A DNA stretch of 64,000 nt from Marinomonas aquimarina (lineage in GTDB: Bacteria > Pseudomonadota > Gammaproteobacteria > Pseudomonadales > Marinomonadaceae): the NCBI RefSeq assembly GCF_900089755.1, contig NZ_FLOC01000005.1, positions 62,001-126,000 of the forward strand, in the 5' to 3' direction. The notes under the pieces were generated by a model. It did not search any database. It was not told where the DNA came from and saw nothing but the letters and a program-made list of their open reading frames with translations. Shown here piece after piece: positions 46,382 to 55,117 of this stretch. Positions within the stretch are counted from its first letter, which is position 1. Every line of letters starts with the position of its first letter. Position numbers and translations under genes: made by a program.

Positions 46382-48343
46382 CTAGAACTCTTCCCAACCG
46401 TCATCATCCTGTACCTCTGGCTTTGGCACTGGCTTACTTGGCATGGGTTTTGAAACTGGTTTACTCGGGGCTGAAGCTTTAGGAGCCGTCGGCTTAGGTA
46501 CTGCTGGCTTAGCTTTCGGCTCTGACTTCAGCGAAGGCTCAGGCTTTTTCAGCGCAGGCTTGGCAGGAGAAAGCGCTGGTTTGGGCGCCGTTAAAGCCGG
46601 TTTAGGCTTAAACGATGCACTCATCGGCCCTTCATCGATCACAAAATGACTCATGTTAGTGGCCAGCTGATCGGCTTGATTGAGCAGGCTTTCTGATGCC
46701 GCAGCAGCTTCTTCTACCAAGGCTGCATTCTGCTGTGTCATTTCATCCATCTGTGACACCGCTTTACCGATTTCATCTAAGCCGGAAGACTGCTCAGACG
46801 ATGCCGACGAGATGTCATCCATGATGCTACTAACTTGCTTAATCGCCTCGACAATTTCCTGCATGGTGGCACCAGATTTGCCCACCAAATCATTGCCCAC
46901 GGAAATCTTAGAAGCCGATTCGGAAATAAGCCCTTTAATATCTTTCGCGGCATTGGCAGAGCGCTGAGCTAGCGTTCGCACTTCGGATGCTACCACGGCA
47001 AAGCCTCGACCTTGCTCACCTGCTCGTGCCGCTTCCACCGCCGCATTCAGCGCTAAAATATTGGTCTGAAAGGCAATGCCATCGATCATACCAATAATGT
47101 CTGAAATCTTTTGTGAAGATTCGTTTATCGAGGCCATGGTTGCGACCACCTGCCCGATCAACTCACCGCCGTCAGTGGCCACGGACACGGCATTGGAAGC
47201 CAAGCCCGAACCTTGTAGAGCATTGCTGGAGTTTTGGCGCACAGTACTGGTTAACTGTTCCATACTCGAGGCGGTTTCTTGCAAGTTCGCCGCTTGCTGC
47301 TCGGTACGACGGGACAAGTCGGTATTGCCATTAGAGATCTCACGGGCCCCTAAATACACCGCATCGGATGCACTTTTAATTTGCGTAATCACATCGGTCA
47401 TGGTGACTAGCAAGCCATTCACACCTTGACACAAACTCAATAAGGAACCGGTTTTTCCATCCAGCGATACTCGCTTGGTTAAGTCGTTAGAAATCGCCGC
47501 TTCGATGGCTTCGTTGACCTGCTCAACCGCATTTTGCAGTTGCTGCTCAGCTTCCACTTGAGCGGTAATATCGGTCGCGTACTTAGTCACTTTGTATATC
47601 TTGCCTAACGCGTCACGAATCGGGCTGTAGATCGCTTGAATCCAGATAACCTTGCCATCCTTGCGCACCCTTGGGAAACGACCGACAAAGTGCTCGCCCG
47701 CTTTTAACTTACGCCAGAAATCGCGGTACTCTTCAGATTGCGCATACTCTTTGTCGACAAACATACTGTGATGCTGGCCGCGTACCTCATGTAAGGTATA
47801 CCCCAGCGCATTTAAGAAGTTATCGTTGGCTTCATAAATCACGCCTTCCAGGTCAAATGAGATCACGGCTTGCGCCTTAGAAATCGCCTCTAGCTGACTC
47901 GCATAATCTGCATTTTGATTTTTCTTTTGTGTCACATCCGAGGCAAATTTAACGACTTTAAAAGGCTTACCATATTCATCGAAAATCGGGTTGTAACTTG
48001 CCTCAATCCAAATGCGTTTACCTTGCTTAGTAATGCGACAAAATTCACCTGACTGAAACTCACCCGCAGCAAGCTTCGACCAAAAAGCACGGTACTCGTT
48101 ACTGTTGCGGGTCGCATCATCGACGAACAAAGAGTGGTGTTTACCAACCACTTCATCAAGCGTATAACCCACAGCGTTTAAGAAGTTATCGTTGGCAGAT
48201 AAAATATTGCCCTTTACATCAAATTCAATCACAGCTTGGGACTTAGATAACGCATCAAGCTGGCCGCGAAGATTGGTCAGCTCGCTTTGCGAGACAATCA
48301 CTTGTCCCTCTTGTAAGGGTTTAGCAAATAAGCCTTTAAACAT
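46382..48343 (-). CDS. Soluble PAS-PAS chemoreceptor with C-terminal GWEEF tether (Aer2/McpB- or BdlA-like)
   Basis: A 653-residue cytoplasmic receptor with no membrane helix. Two tandem, similar PAS domains (about 35-140 and 155-265; each with a [25 protein letters not shown] core) are followed by a short linker, a signalling domain (about 330-570), a Pro/Lys/Ala-rich flexible tail and the terminal pentapeptide GWEEF. That pentapeptide is the CheR2-binding tether known from Pseudomonas McpB/Aer2. PAS-PAS-MCP order also resembles BdlA, linked to biofilm dispersal. Cofactor (haem, flavin or none) is not evident. It lies 80 bp downstream of cheW in the operon. Confidence 0.93.
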   Translation of the reverse strand: MFKGLFAKPLQEGQVIVSQSELTNLRGQLDALSKSQAVIEFDVKGNILSANDNFLNAVGYTLDEVVGKHHSLFVDDATRNSNEYRAFWSKLAAGEFQSGEFCRITKQGKRIWIEASYNPIFDEYGKPFKVVKFASDVTQKKNQNADYASQLEAISKAQAVISFDLEGVIYEANDNFLNALGYTLHEVRGQHHSMFVDKEYAQSEEYRDFWRKLKAGEHFVGRFPRVRKDGKVIWIQAIYSPIRDALGKIYKVTKYATDITAQVEAEQQLQNAVEQVNEAIEAAISNDLTKRVSLDGKTGSLLSLCQGVNGLLVTMTDVITQIKSASDAVYLGAREISNGNTDLSRRTEQQAANLQETASSMEQLTSTVRQNSSNALQGSGLASNAVSVATDGGELIGQVVATMASINESSQKISDIIGMIDGIAFQTNILALNAAVEAARAGEQGRGFAVVASEVRTLAQRSANAAKDIKGLISESASKISVGNDLVGKSGATMQEIVEAIKQVSSIMDDISSASSEQSSGLDEIGKAVSQMDEMTQQNAALVEEAAAASESLLNQADQLATNMSHFVIDEGPMSASFKPKPALTAPKPALSPAKPALKKPEPSLKSEPKAKPAVPKPTAPKASAPSKPVSKPMPSKPVPKPEVQDDDGWEEF

Positions 48344-48423
48344 AATTTTCGCCTTCTTACCTTGGTTCGTCCGTTATCTAAGCTGCTGTTGCGGTCTTCG
48401 CCACATCACCACCCTGTTCGTCA

Positions 48424-48906
48424 TTAAACAGCTTCAAAAATGCCCAGCTCATCACTGGAAATCAGCGCTTCGATATCAACAATAATGACCATACTGTCTT
48501 CCAGGGCCGCCAAGCCATGCAAGTACTGGCTATCAAATGCCACACCAAACTCTGGTGCGGGTCGGATTTCTTCATCTTCCAAATTCATTACATCCGATAC
48601 GCCATCCACCACTATACCCACGATACGATCATGGATATTTAGCATGATGACGATGGTCCACTCGTTATAGGTGGCTTCGCCAATACCAAATTTAATACGT
48701 AGATCGATAATCGGCACGATATCACCACGAAGGTTAATCACCCCTTTGATAAAACTTGGCGCATTGGCAATTTTGGTCGTGGCTTCATAACCACGAATCT
48801 CTTTCACAGTCATGATGTCCAGTGCATAGGTTTCATCGCCTAAAACAAAGGTCAGAAATTCACGAGTTGGCATAGATGAAACGTTACCCTGCTGCTCTGA
48901 CGGCAT
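48424..48906 (-). CDS. cheW: Chemotaxis coupling protein CheW
   Basis: SH3-like scaffold that joins receptors to CheA. The 160-residue protein shows the CheW core: FLTFVLGDETYALDIMTVKEI, the conserved loop FIKGVINLRGDIVPIIDLR, and IVVDGVSDVMNLEDEEI. An AGGAGG ribosome site lies 8 bp before the ATG, inside the end of cheA: the cheA C-terminal frame overlaps this gene by 23 bp, so the two are translationally linked. Confidence 0.95.
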   Translation of the reverse strand: MPSEQQGNVSSMPTREFLTFVLGDETYALDIMTVKEIRGYEATTKIANAPSFIKGVINLRGDIVPIIDLRIKFGIGEATYNEWTIVIMLNIHDRIVGIVVDGVSDVMNLEDEEIRPAPEFGVAFDSQYLHGLAALEDSMVIIVDIEALISSDELGIFEAV

Positions 48907-49741
48907 AAGATGGGCCTCCTAAATCTGAACTAATAAACTGAGTCAATGAATCGACATCGAGAATAAGTGCAACCCCACCATCACCCATGATGGTTGCCCC
49001 TGCCACACCGTCCACACGACGGTAATGGCGTTCTAAACTTTTAATCACTACTTGCTGCTGGCCCACCAATGTATCCACTACCAAGCCAAATCGATTCTTC
49101 GCGGTTTCCACCAAGACGATGATGTATTGCGATAAATCGATGTTGTCGATGCTTTCCTCTCGACCACCAAGCACACGCCCGATATCGACTAAAGGCCAGT
49201 ATTCATCGCGTGCCCAAAGAATTTTACTGCCTTTAATCACTCGGATTTGCTCTGCCATAGGCTGAATACTTTCAATAATATTCATCAAAGGCACAACAAA
49301 TATTTGCTCTTCCGCTTCCACACACATGCCATCGAGAATGGCTAACGTGAGCGGTAAACTGATCACAAATTCAGTGCCAATCCCCTGCGATGAGTTGATT
49401 TCAACACGACCACCTAAGGATTCGATATTACGACGTACCACGTCCATGCCCACGCCACGACCTGAGATATCCGTGACTTCCGCTGCGGTTGAGAATCCTG
49501 GTGCAAAGATCAATTGCCACACCGCCTCATCGGTCAATGGATTAGGCAATTCAATGCCCTTCTCTTCGGCCTTAGCAAGGATACGATCACGATTTAATCC
49601 AGCACCATCATCTAGAATAGAGATAACAATTTCGCCGCCTTTTTGCATAGCAGACAAACGTACAGTGCCTTTTTCAACTTTGCCTGCTGCTCTGCGCACG
49701 TCGGCATTTTCAATGCCATGATCAACACTGTTGCGGATCAA

Positions 49742-49765
49742 GTGGGTCAGTGGGTCAGTGGGTCA
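49742..49765. repeat. Three tandem copies of an 8-bp unit inside cheA
   Basis: GTGGGTCA occurs at 49742-49749, 49750-49757 and 49758-49765, followed by one more G. Two copies keep cheA in frame; three shift it and create a TGA at 49749-49747. Units of 8 bp change the frame with each gain or loss, so 2, 5 or 8 copies would be open. Confidence 0.95.
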
Positions 49766-50189
49766 GAAATTTTCTCCACTAAATTCTTATCGATTTCAGT
49801 GCTGGCACCCTCAATCACTAACTCGATTTGTTTATCCATCTTCACCGATAAATCACGCACCAAACGCGGGAAACGGTTAAAGACAAATGAAATAGGCAGC
49901 ATGCGCACTGACATGACCGCTTCTTGTATCTCACGCGTATTGCGCTCCAGCTCAGCCAAAGCGCCCATCATTTTCTCGGCAACACTTTCCTGAACTTCGT
50001 TGCCAATCAAATTCAACATAGACTGGGTGATCACCAGCTCGCCGACTAAATTTACCAGCTTGTCGATTTTGACGGTTTCAACACGAATACTGCTCGCTTC
50101 AGTATTTTTCGCATCGCCACCCGCTTTAGTAGGCGCTTTTGCCGTGCTCCTAGATGTCTTAGAAGACACTTCTGCGGCGGCCGTTTCCT

Positions 50190-50660
50190 CTTTAGGATAA
50201 ATGCCATAGCCTTTGACATTATCAATCTTATCCTGCTCGTGGCGCGCTTTCATGGCCTCATCAAAGAAGCCATAGCCTTCTGCCTCTGGGGCTTTTTCCG
50301 CAGAAGCTTCAGGATTGTCTTCTTGTTTAGCCGCTTCAGCAGGGGGGGCTTGCTCATCCCCCTCTGCAGAAGTGACTTGTTCTGTACTGTCTTCGTCTGA
50401 GTGATCGAAGAGGCCAAAGCCCTCTATCTCATCGGTGGTAGAAGGCTCGTTTTCTTCGTTTTCTGAAATGCCTGGAGCATCCTCAAAAAAGCCAAAACCT
50501 GCGTCCTGCTCGTCATCATTGGCAATGTTTTCGTCAAAGAAGCCAAAACCCTGCTCGTCTTCTGATTCACCCGACGCCGCAATCTCTTCATCAAAAAAAC
50601 CAAAGCCTTCATCATCACCGCTGTCCCCTGGCTCGTCAAAAAAGCCAAAACCGTCCTCTT
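50190..50660 (-). repeat. Seven GFGFFDE-type motifs in the CheA linker
   Basis: Within a Glu/Asp/Ser-rich linker between the HPt and dimerisation domains there are seven short aromatic motifs: GFGFFDE three times, then GFGFFED, GFGLFDH, GYGFFDE and GYGIYPK. Spacing is irregular (about 13-45 residues). A folded P2 domain is not apparent in this stretch. Confidence 0.85.
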
Positions 50661-51141
50661 CCTCAGTCTGCTGAGAAGCGGCATCAGCAGCCCCCTGAGT
50701 GCTGCCTTGTTGATTCATGGCTTGCGCTAACTCAGACTCTAATCGAGCTTTGCTGGATTCAATGGTGTCCCAATCAATCTCTTCATCATGACGATAGTTA
50801 TGCAGGATGTCCTTTAACACATCGACCGTTTCAAGCAATACGGTGATCAATTCATTGGTTAACTCAAGCTCTTCGTTGCGCGCACGGTCAAGCATGTTCT
50901 CCATCACGTGCGTTAAGCCAGTCATTGCCGTGAAACCAAAGATGGCGCTGCCGCCCTTAATCGAATGGGCAGCACGAAAGACACTGTTAAGCACTTCAAT
51001 ATCTGGTTCAACCACGTCGTAATCTAACAACAGGGTTTCCATTGTCTCTAAGTGCTCTTGCGCCTCTTCAAAAAAGGCTTCATTGAACTGGCTTAAGTTA
51101 TCCATCAAACTCTCCGTGCAGGACTAGATTGGCTTTGATCG

Positions 51142-51507
51142 TTAACGCAATACTTTTGATACCACTTCTAGCAATTTCTTAGGATCAAAAGGTTTGACCA
51201 TCCAGCCCGTTGCACCTGCGGCTTTGCCTTTTTGTTTCATCATGTCGCTCGCCTCTGTTGTCAATACAATCAGTGGCGTGCGTGCGTAGGCCGGCATGGC
51301 ACGTAGGGATTTAATCAGCGTAATACCATCCATATTTGGCATGTTCTGGTCGGTTAAAACAAAGTCGTAACGCTCTGTCTTACAGAAATTTAACGCCTCT
51401 TGACCATCCTTAGCGGCTTTTACCGTGTACCCAGCCCCTTTTAAAGTCATTTCAACCATTTGACGAACAGATGGTGAATCATCAACGATAAGCAGTTTCT
51501 TGCTCAT
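51142..51507 (-). CDS. cheY: CheY-like single-domain response regulator
   Basis: A 121-residue receiver with the acidic pair (VDD), phospho-acceptor Asp in VLTDQNMPNMDG, Thr in VLTTEAS and Lys in VKPFDPKKL. Position directly upstream of cheA and the CheY-like MVKPF end mark it as the output or phosphate-sink regulator of this cluster, equivalent to CheY2 of Pseudomonas cluster II. Whether it binds the flagellar switch cannot be told from sequence. Confidence 0.93.
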   Translation of the reverse strand: MSKKLLIVDDSPSVRQMVEMTLKGAGYTVKAAKDGQEALNFCKTERYDFVLTDQNMPNMDGITLIKSLRAMPAYARTPLIVLTTEASDMMKQKGKAAGATGWMVKPFDPKKLLEVVSKVLR

Positions 51508-51515
51508 AAAGCCCT

Positions 51516-53174
51516 CTAGTATTCCAAAGTCACATGGGTAGTGTTAGTTATTTGATCATAGGTAAAGGAGTGGCAAAGCGAAGCAATCAGCTTCAAGCCT
51601 CTTCCGTATGCCACCTCATCACCCAGATCTTTTAATTTATCTGTCGCGTAGCCCGTTCCGCTATCGCCTAAGATAATCGTTAATTGATGGGATGCCTGAT
51701 CCCAAGCTAGCGTGATCTTTACTTTATCAGTCGCGCTAAGTGTCGCTTGCCTCTCTTCTCTCATGGACAAGTAAGCAATAAAGTCATCTTCTTTTAATTT
51801 CGATGGAATATTAAAAATCCCATGATCGACCGCGTTAACAAACAACTCTGTCATCACGGTAAACACTTTCTGACAAAAGTCTTTATGAAAGCCATAAGTG
51901 CCCAGTAACTCGATTAAGTTGTAGGCAAACTTCTCATTGTTTAGCGCACTGCCCGTTAATTCAAAATCAAAGCTAAAGGATCCTGGAAGAGGCTTATTGT
52001 CTTCTTCGACTTGCTTGAGCTCTTCCGTTAACCGGTGCAGGTCCAACACCGCTAGGGTCATATCATCGTGATCGTTTAAGTCATCAGTGAAATTTTCATA
52101 GCCATGCATGGTATCCAGCAGACCTTTCGGATCATCCAAATTCGTAGCAATCATGTCATACACTTCGTTAAACGCTAAAGTGCGTCCATCCATGACTTTA
52201 TTTTCGATCAGACCATCACTGAACAAGGCCATTTTGCTGACTTGATCGAGCTCGAACACTTCCATTTTCGTGCTAACCATGTCGTCAGGCATGATACCGA
52301 TCGCCACATGCTTCGAGGTAACTTTACTTAGGTTGCCCTCGTTATCAAACATGAGTACGGCAGGCATGCCACCATTCCATACCCTGATGGTATTATCGAC
52401 CAAAGACAGCTCAAGCAATATGGCAGCAACAAAGCGGTTCTGCGGAATACACTGACTGTGTTTGGCACTAAGCTCTTTCAGAATTGCACCTAATGACAAG
52501 CCTTTCGCCACCATGGCCGCAAAGGTCGATACCATCGGATAAATCGTCAGTGCGGCGGCCATACCGTGTCCAGTTGCGTCCGCTAATAAGACAATCAAAT
52601 TACCGTTAGGGGCTTTGGCAGACAGCAGCATGTCGCCACAAAACTTACCGGATGAACGTATCACCGTATCCAAGCCATCCATCTTGCTGGTATGAACTTT
52701 TAAGATGTGATCATAGACGTAATGAGCCAGCTCTTCTTCTTGCTCTTTTTCATGAGCAATGCGCTGATACATTTCATTGGCATCAAACAGTGCACGCTCG
52801 GTAATAGAGTTTCGAATAAAACTGCGCACCCGACTGGCCAATAAAATAGGATGTACAGGCTTATTGATAAAATCCCGCACCCCTAAATCAAAGAACTCGG
52901 CCACACGATTCTGCTCATAATCCCCGGTCATAACAAGAATAGGGATCAAGGGGTGACTGACACGCAGTTTTCTAACTAAAGCCGTTGAATCGCCATCAGG
53001 CAAATGAACATCCAACAGAAACAGCGAAATATCGTGCTCGGGAATAAGATTTTCCGCTTCTGATATCGTGGTGGCCGTAACGGTTTGAATGCCTTGCGCC
53101 GATAACGACTTGGATACAATCAAACGCGTACTGATATCATCTTCCAGAATTAAAACACTGCTTCCTGATGACAT
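51516..53174 (-). CDS. Response regulator with PP2C phosphatase and anti-sigma-type kinase domains (HsbR-like)
   Basis: A 552-residue protein with three domains in order: receiver (about 1-120, Asp55 in LLDVHLPDGD), SpoIIE/RsbU-type PP2C phosphatase (about 175-385, ADATGHGMAAALT and ALFSDGLIEN) and a C-terminal RsbW-type HATPase (about 410-552, TELFVNAVDHGIFN and GDSGTGYA). This is the architecture of Pseudomonas HsbR and Shewanella CrsR, which both phosphorylate and dephosphorylate an anti-sigma-factor antagonist. The gene 10 bp upstream encodes a STAS protein, its likely substrate. CheA or the downstream hybrid kinases could phosphorylate the receiver (inference). Confidence 0.92.
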   Translation of the reverse strand: MSSGSSVLILEDDISTRLIVSKSLSAQGIQTVTATTISEAENLIPEHDISLFLLDVHLPDGDSTALVRKLRVSHPLIPILVMTGDYEQNRVAEFFDLGVRDFINKPVHPILLASRVRSFIRNSITERALFDANEMYQRIAHEKEQEEELAHYVYDHILKVHTSKMDGLDTVIRSSGKFCGDMLLSAKAPNGNLIVLLADATGHGMAAALTIYPMVSTFAAMVAKGLSLGAILKELSAKHSQCIPQNRFVAAILLELSLVDNTIRVWNGGMPAVLMFDNEGNLSKVTSKHVAIGIMPDDMVSTKMEVFELDQVSKMALFSDGLIENKVMDGRTLAFNEVYDMIATNLDDPKGLLDTMHGYENFTDDLNDHDDMTLAVLDLHRLTEELKQVEEDNKPLPGSFSFDFELTGSALNNEKFAYNLIELLGTYGFHKDFCQKVFTVMTELFVNAVDHGIFNIPSKLKEDDFIAYLSMREERQATLSATDKVKITLAWDQASHQLTIILGDSGTGYATDKLKDLGDEVAYGRGLKLIASLCHSFTYDQITNTTHVTLEY

Positions 53175-53184
53175 AATAAGTCGC

Positions 53185-53469
53185 CTATTCGTATTCGAAT
53201 AAGGTTTGGAAGTTAGCCATTTCTAAAATGTCTTTTGCTGTACCAGTCACATTTCGAACGTAGCCTTTTCCGCCCACTGCACTAATCTTACGACGTAATA
53301 ACACCATCATGCCCAACGCAGAGGAATCCACATAAGTGACACGGGAAAAATCCAAAACAATATTATTGGTTTTCTCTAGCGCCTGCTCATAGCTCTCTGT
53401 GAACCATTTATGCGTACTAAAATCGAATCGTTCCGGAATACTGATAACTACTGACGGTTGCTGAGACAT
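53185..53469 (-). CDS. STAS domain anti-sigma factor antagonist (HsbA-like)
   Basis: A 94-residue single STAS domain with the phosphorylatable motif VTYVDSSALGM (Ser49 by analogy with SpoIIAA). AGGAAG precedes the ATG. It lies between the receptor-like gene and the phosphatase/kinase regulator, so the two probably form a partner switch whose phosphorylation state selects a downstream binding partner; in Pseudomonas the equivalent HsbA binds FlgM or a diguanylate cyclase. Confidence 0.92.
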   Translation of the reverse strand: MSQQPSVVISIPERFDFSTHKWFTESYEQALEKTNNIVLDFSRVTYVDSSALGMMVLLRRKISAVGGKGYVRNVTGTAKDILEMANFQTLFEYE

Positions 53470-53486
53470 ATTGCTTCCTAAAAACT

Positions 53487-54641
53487 TTAAAATAAATCGA
53501 TGTCACCACTGCCCACATCCTGCTGTGAAACAGGGTTATGACGTTCTTGGCTGCGTGTTTTAATCTTTTGGAGTTTGTCTTTCATGACCTGTTCAAGATC
53601 TTCAAAAGACGTGTTTTTGATACTTTCTAAGTGCTCACCGATAAACTTCAACGTATCGATGGTGTACTCAATATTTTGGCGGTTAATGTCATCGAACTGA
53701 AGACCACGGGTCGCGGCAAAGATGGCATTCTCAATCGCACCTGCTAGTTCGTCTAGCTGATTTGTAACCTTGGCATCGCTTTCTGCTTTTTCAACAATGT
53801 GCTCCAGCACTTGCTGCATTTTACGCTTCGATTCCATAATGTAGGTTACGTCATGCGCCGCCAAACTTTCCATAGAAGTCGTTAGTGCTGACACCTGCTC
53901 CTGAATCTTTTGCAATTGCGATTGGATGGCGACACTGAAGCCTGCTGAGCGATTCGAAAGTGTTCGTACTTCGTCAGCCACTACCGCAAAACCACGACCG
54001 GCTTCGCCAGCTCGTGCTGCTTCAATGGCGGCATTTAATGCCAATAGGTTGGTTTGCTCAGCAATATCGTCGATATCTTTCAAGGCTTTTGTCACGACCG
54101 GCATTTCTTCATGGATTTCATTTACTTTACTTAGCAAATCCATCGATTCCGCGGACATTTCAACTGTAGTATTGATAAAGCGGTCCAGTGTTTTCGCCGT
54201 TTGATCGGCAAAACTTTGCATCACTTCACTGTGACTGCGACAATCGTCGTGGCTATCATTGATCAAGGAGCGAATGCACTCTTCTTGTTGTCGGATCAGG
54301 CGGTGGGTATCGTCAAACGATTCGCTTAACAACACAATCGCACTGTGTTGCGTTGTTAGGACATTTTCAAGATCGTCGTTACACACATCTAAGATAGGGA
54401 CCAATTCATCGTGGAATAGCTTTTGCGCTTCTTTTTTATCCACCAGATTATTTGCTTCAGCGTTAAGCACATCGCTATTAGAAAGGTCGTTTGAACGGTC
54501 GTTTGAATCATGCCGCGCAAGAAAAACGAGTAAGGTGCCCGATAACACTAGCACCAACAATGCAGGCCAGAAATAACCGGAAAAACCAAGCACACCCGCC
54601 ACAACCACTGCGAATATATGTATCAGAGACAACTTCAGCAT
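53487..54641 (-). CDS. Membrane-anchored methyl-accepting-type signalling protein without sensor domain
   Basis: A 384-residue protein with two closely spaced N-terminal helices (about 5-25 and 27-45), almost no periplasmic loop, then a cytoplasmic helical region and a receptor hairpin tip ([38 protein letters not shown]). The ATG at 54641 follows AAGGA by 8 bp; the longer frame is TTG-initiated and rejected. Without a ligand domain it may sense membrane state or act as a scaffold. The C-terminal SGDIDLF repeats the end of CheD. It is the first gene of the chemosensory operon. Confidence 0.9.
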   Translation of the reverse strand: MLKLSLIHIFAVVVAGVLGFSGYFWPALLVLVLSGTLLVFLARHDSNDRSNDLSNSDVLNAEANNLVDKKEAQKLFHDELVPILDVCNDDLENVLTTQHSAIVLLSESFDDTHRLIRQQEECIRSLINDSHDDCRSHSEVMQSFADQTAKTLDRFINTTVEMSAESMDLLSKVNEIHEEMPVVTKALKDIDDIAEQTNLLALNAAIEAARAGEAGRGFAVVADEVRTLSNRSAGFSVAIQSQLQKIQEQVSALTTSMESLAAHDVTYIMESKRKMQQVLEHIVEKAESDAKVTNQLDELAGAIENAIFAATRGLQFDDINRQNIEYTIDTLKFIGEHLESIKNTSFEDLEQVMKDKLQKIKTRSQERHNPVSQQDVGSGDIDLF

Positions 54642-55117
54642 AGAGACAATCCTTAGTAACCTTTTAACAGCGCCTAGTGCATCTTGCAACTCGCGCCGAC
54701 GGCATTCGTTAATGCACTCATAGAGCGATTATAAGGCAAAGTTGTTTCAGTGCATCCTTGGCTAACGAAACATTACATTTGCTAAGTAATTAATTTGGAT
54801 CAGTTTTCTATAAAACACAAGCCTAGCGCTACAAAAAACTACTCTGTGGCAATCCAAAGTATACATAAAAACACTTTCGAAGCCGCGTTTTAGAGAATAA
54901 GGCTAGTGTAATATCGTCGCCGCGGTTTAGATAGCGACGAAAAATATTTGCGCCCTTAAAGAGTTGATGCAGATCAACTTATCCAGAAATTATAAAATTT
55001 TGTTATAGATCCATATTTCTATGCCAGCAAACCTGCTCAAACACTGTCCACTTCGCCTTTAAATACGAGCAAAGCGTACTCATAATTTGGATGGTCAGTT
55101 TTACATTTTTTGAGTCA
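54642..55117. other. Upstream region of the chemosensory operon
   Basis: A 476-bp AT-rich gap between the operon's first gene and the end of the HD-GYP gene, all on the minus strand. It holds the perfect FNR-type palindrome and, on the minus strand, TATAAT at 54994-54989 and TATTTT at 54946-54941 as -10-like elements, neither with a good -35. No clear sigma28 or sigma54 promoter and no gene were found. Confidence 0.5.
54964..54977. promoter_or_regulatory. Perfect FNR/Anr-type palindrome
   Basis: TTGATGCAGATCAA matches TTGAT-N4-ATCAA at all ten fixed positions and extends by one more base pair to AGTTGAT/ATCAACT-type symmetry. It lies 323 bp upstream of the first gene of the chemosensory operon. 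The only gene that could be driven from this gap is that operon, since the other flank is a 3' end. Confidence 0.6.

Larger units (their letters stand above)
48884..51105 (-). pseudogene. cheA: Chemotaxis histidine kinase CheA, frameshifted as written
   Basis: Two consecutive frames make one CheA. The first (51105 to 49747, 452 residues) has the HPt domain (phospho-acceptor His47 in FRAAHSIKGG), an acidic linker with seven GFGFF-type motifs and the dimerisation domain, and stops at SDPLTH. The second (49741 to 48884, 285 residues, TTG-initiated) continues LIRNSVDHGIE through the ATP-binding domain (DDGAGLNRD, GRGVGMDVV) and the CheW-like P5 domain. The break is caused by a third copy of an 8-bp repeat; two copies would give SDPLTHLIRNS, the family consensus, in a 737-residue protein. 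The cut falls in the kinase N-box, so neither half should be an active kinase. Could be a null allele, a slippage switch or a sequence error. Confidence 0.9.

Noticed and set aside
54900-54945. TAAA...GCGAC sequence on the minus strand as a possible sigma28 flagellar promoter
   Set aside because: Only the TAAA part matches; the spacing and the GCCGATAA block are not present.
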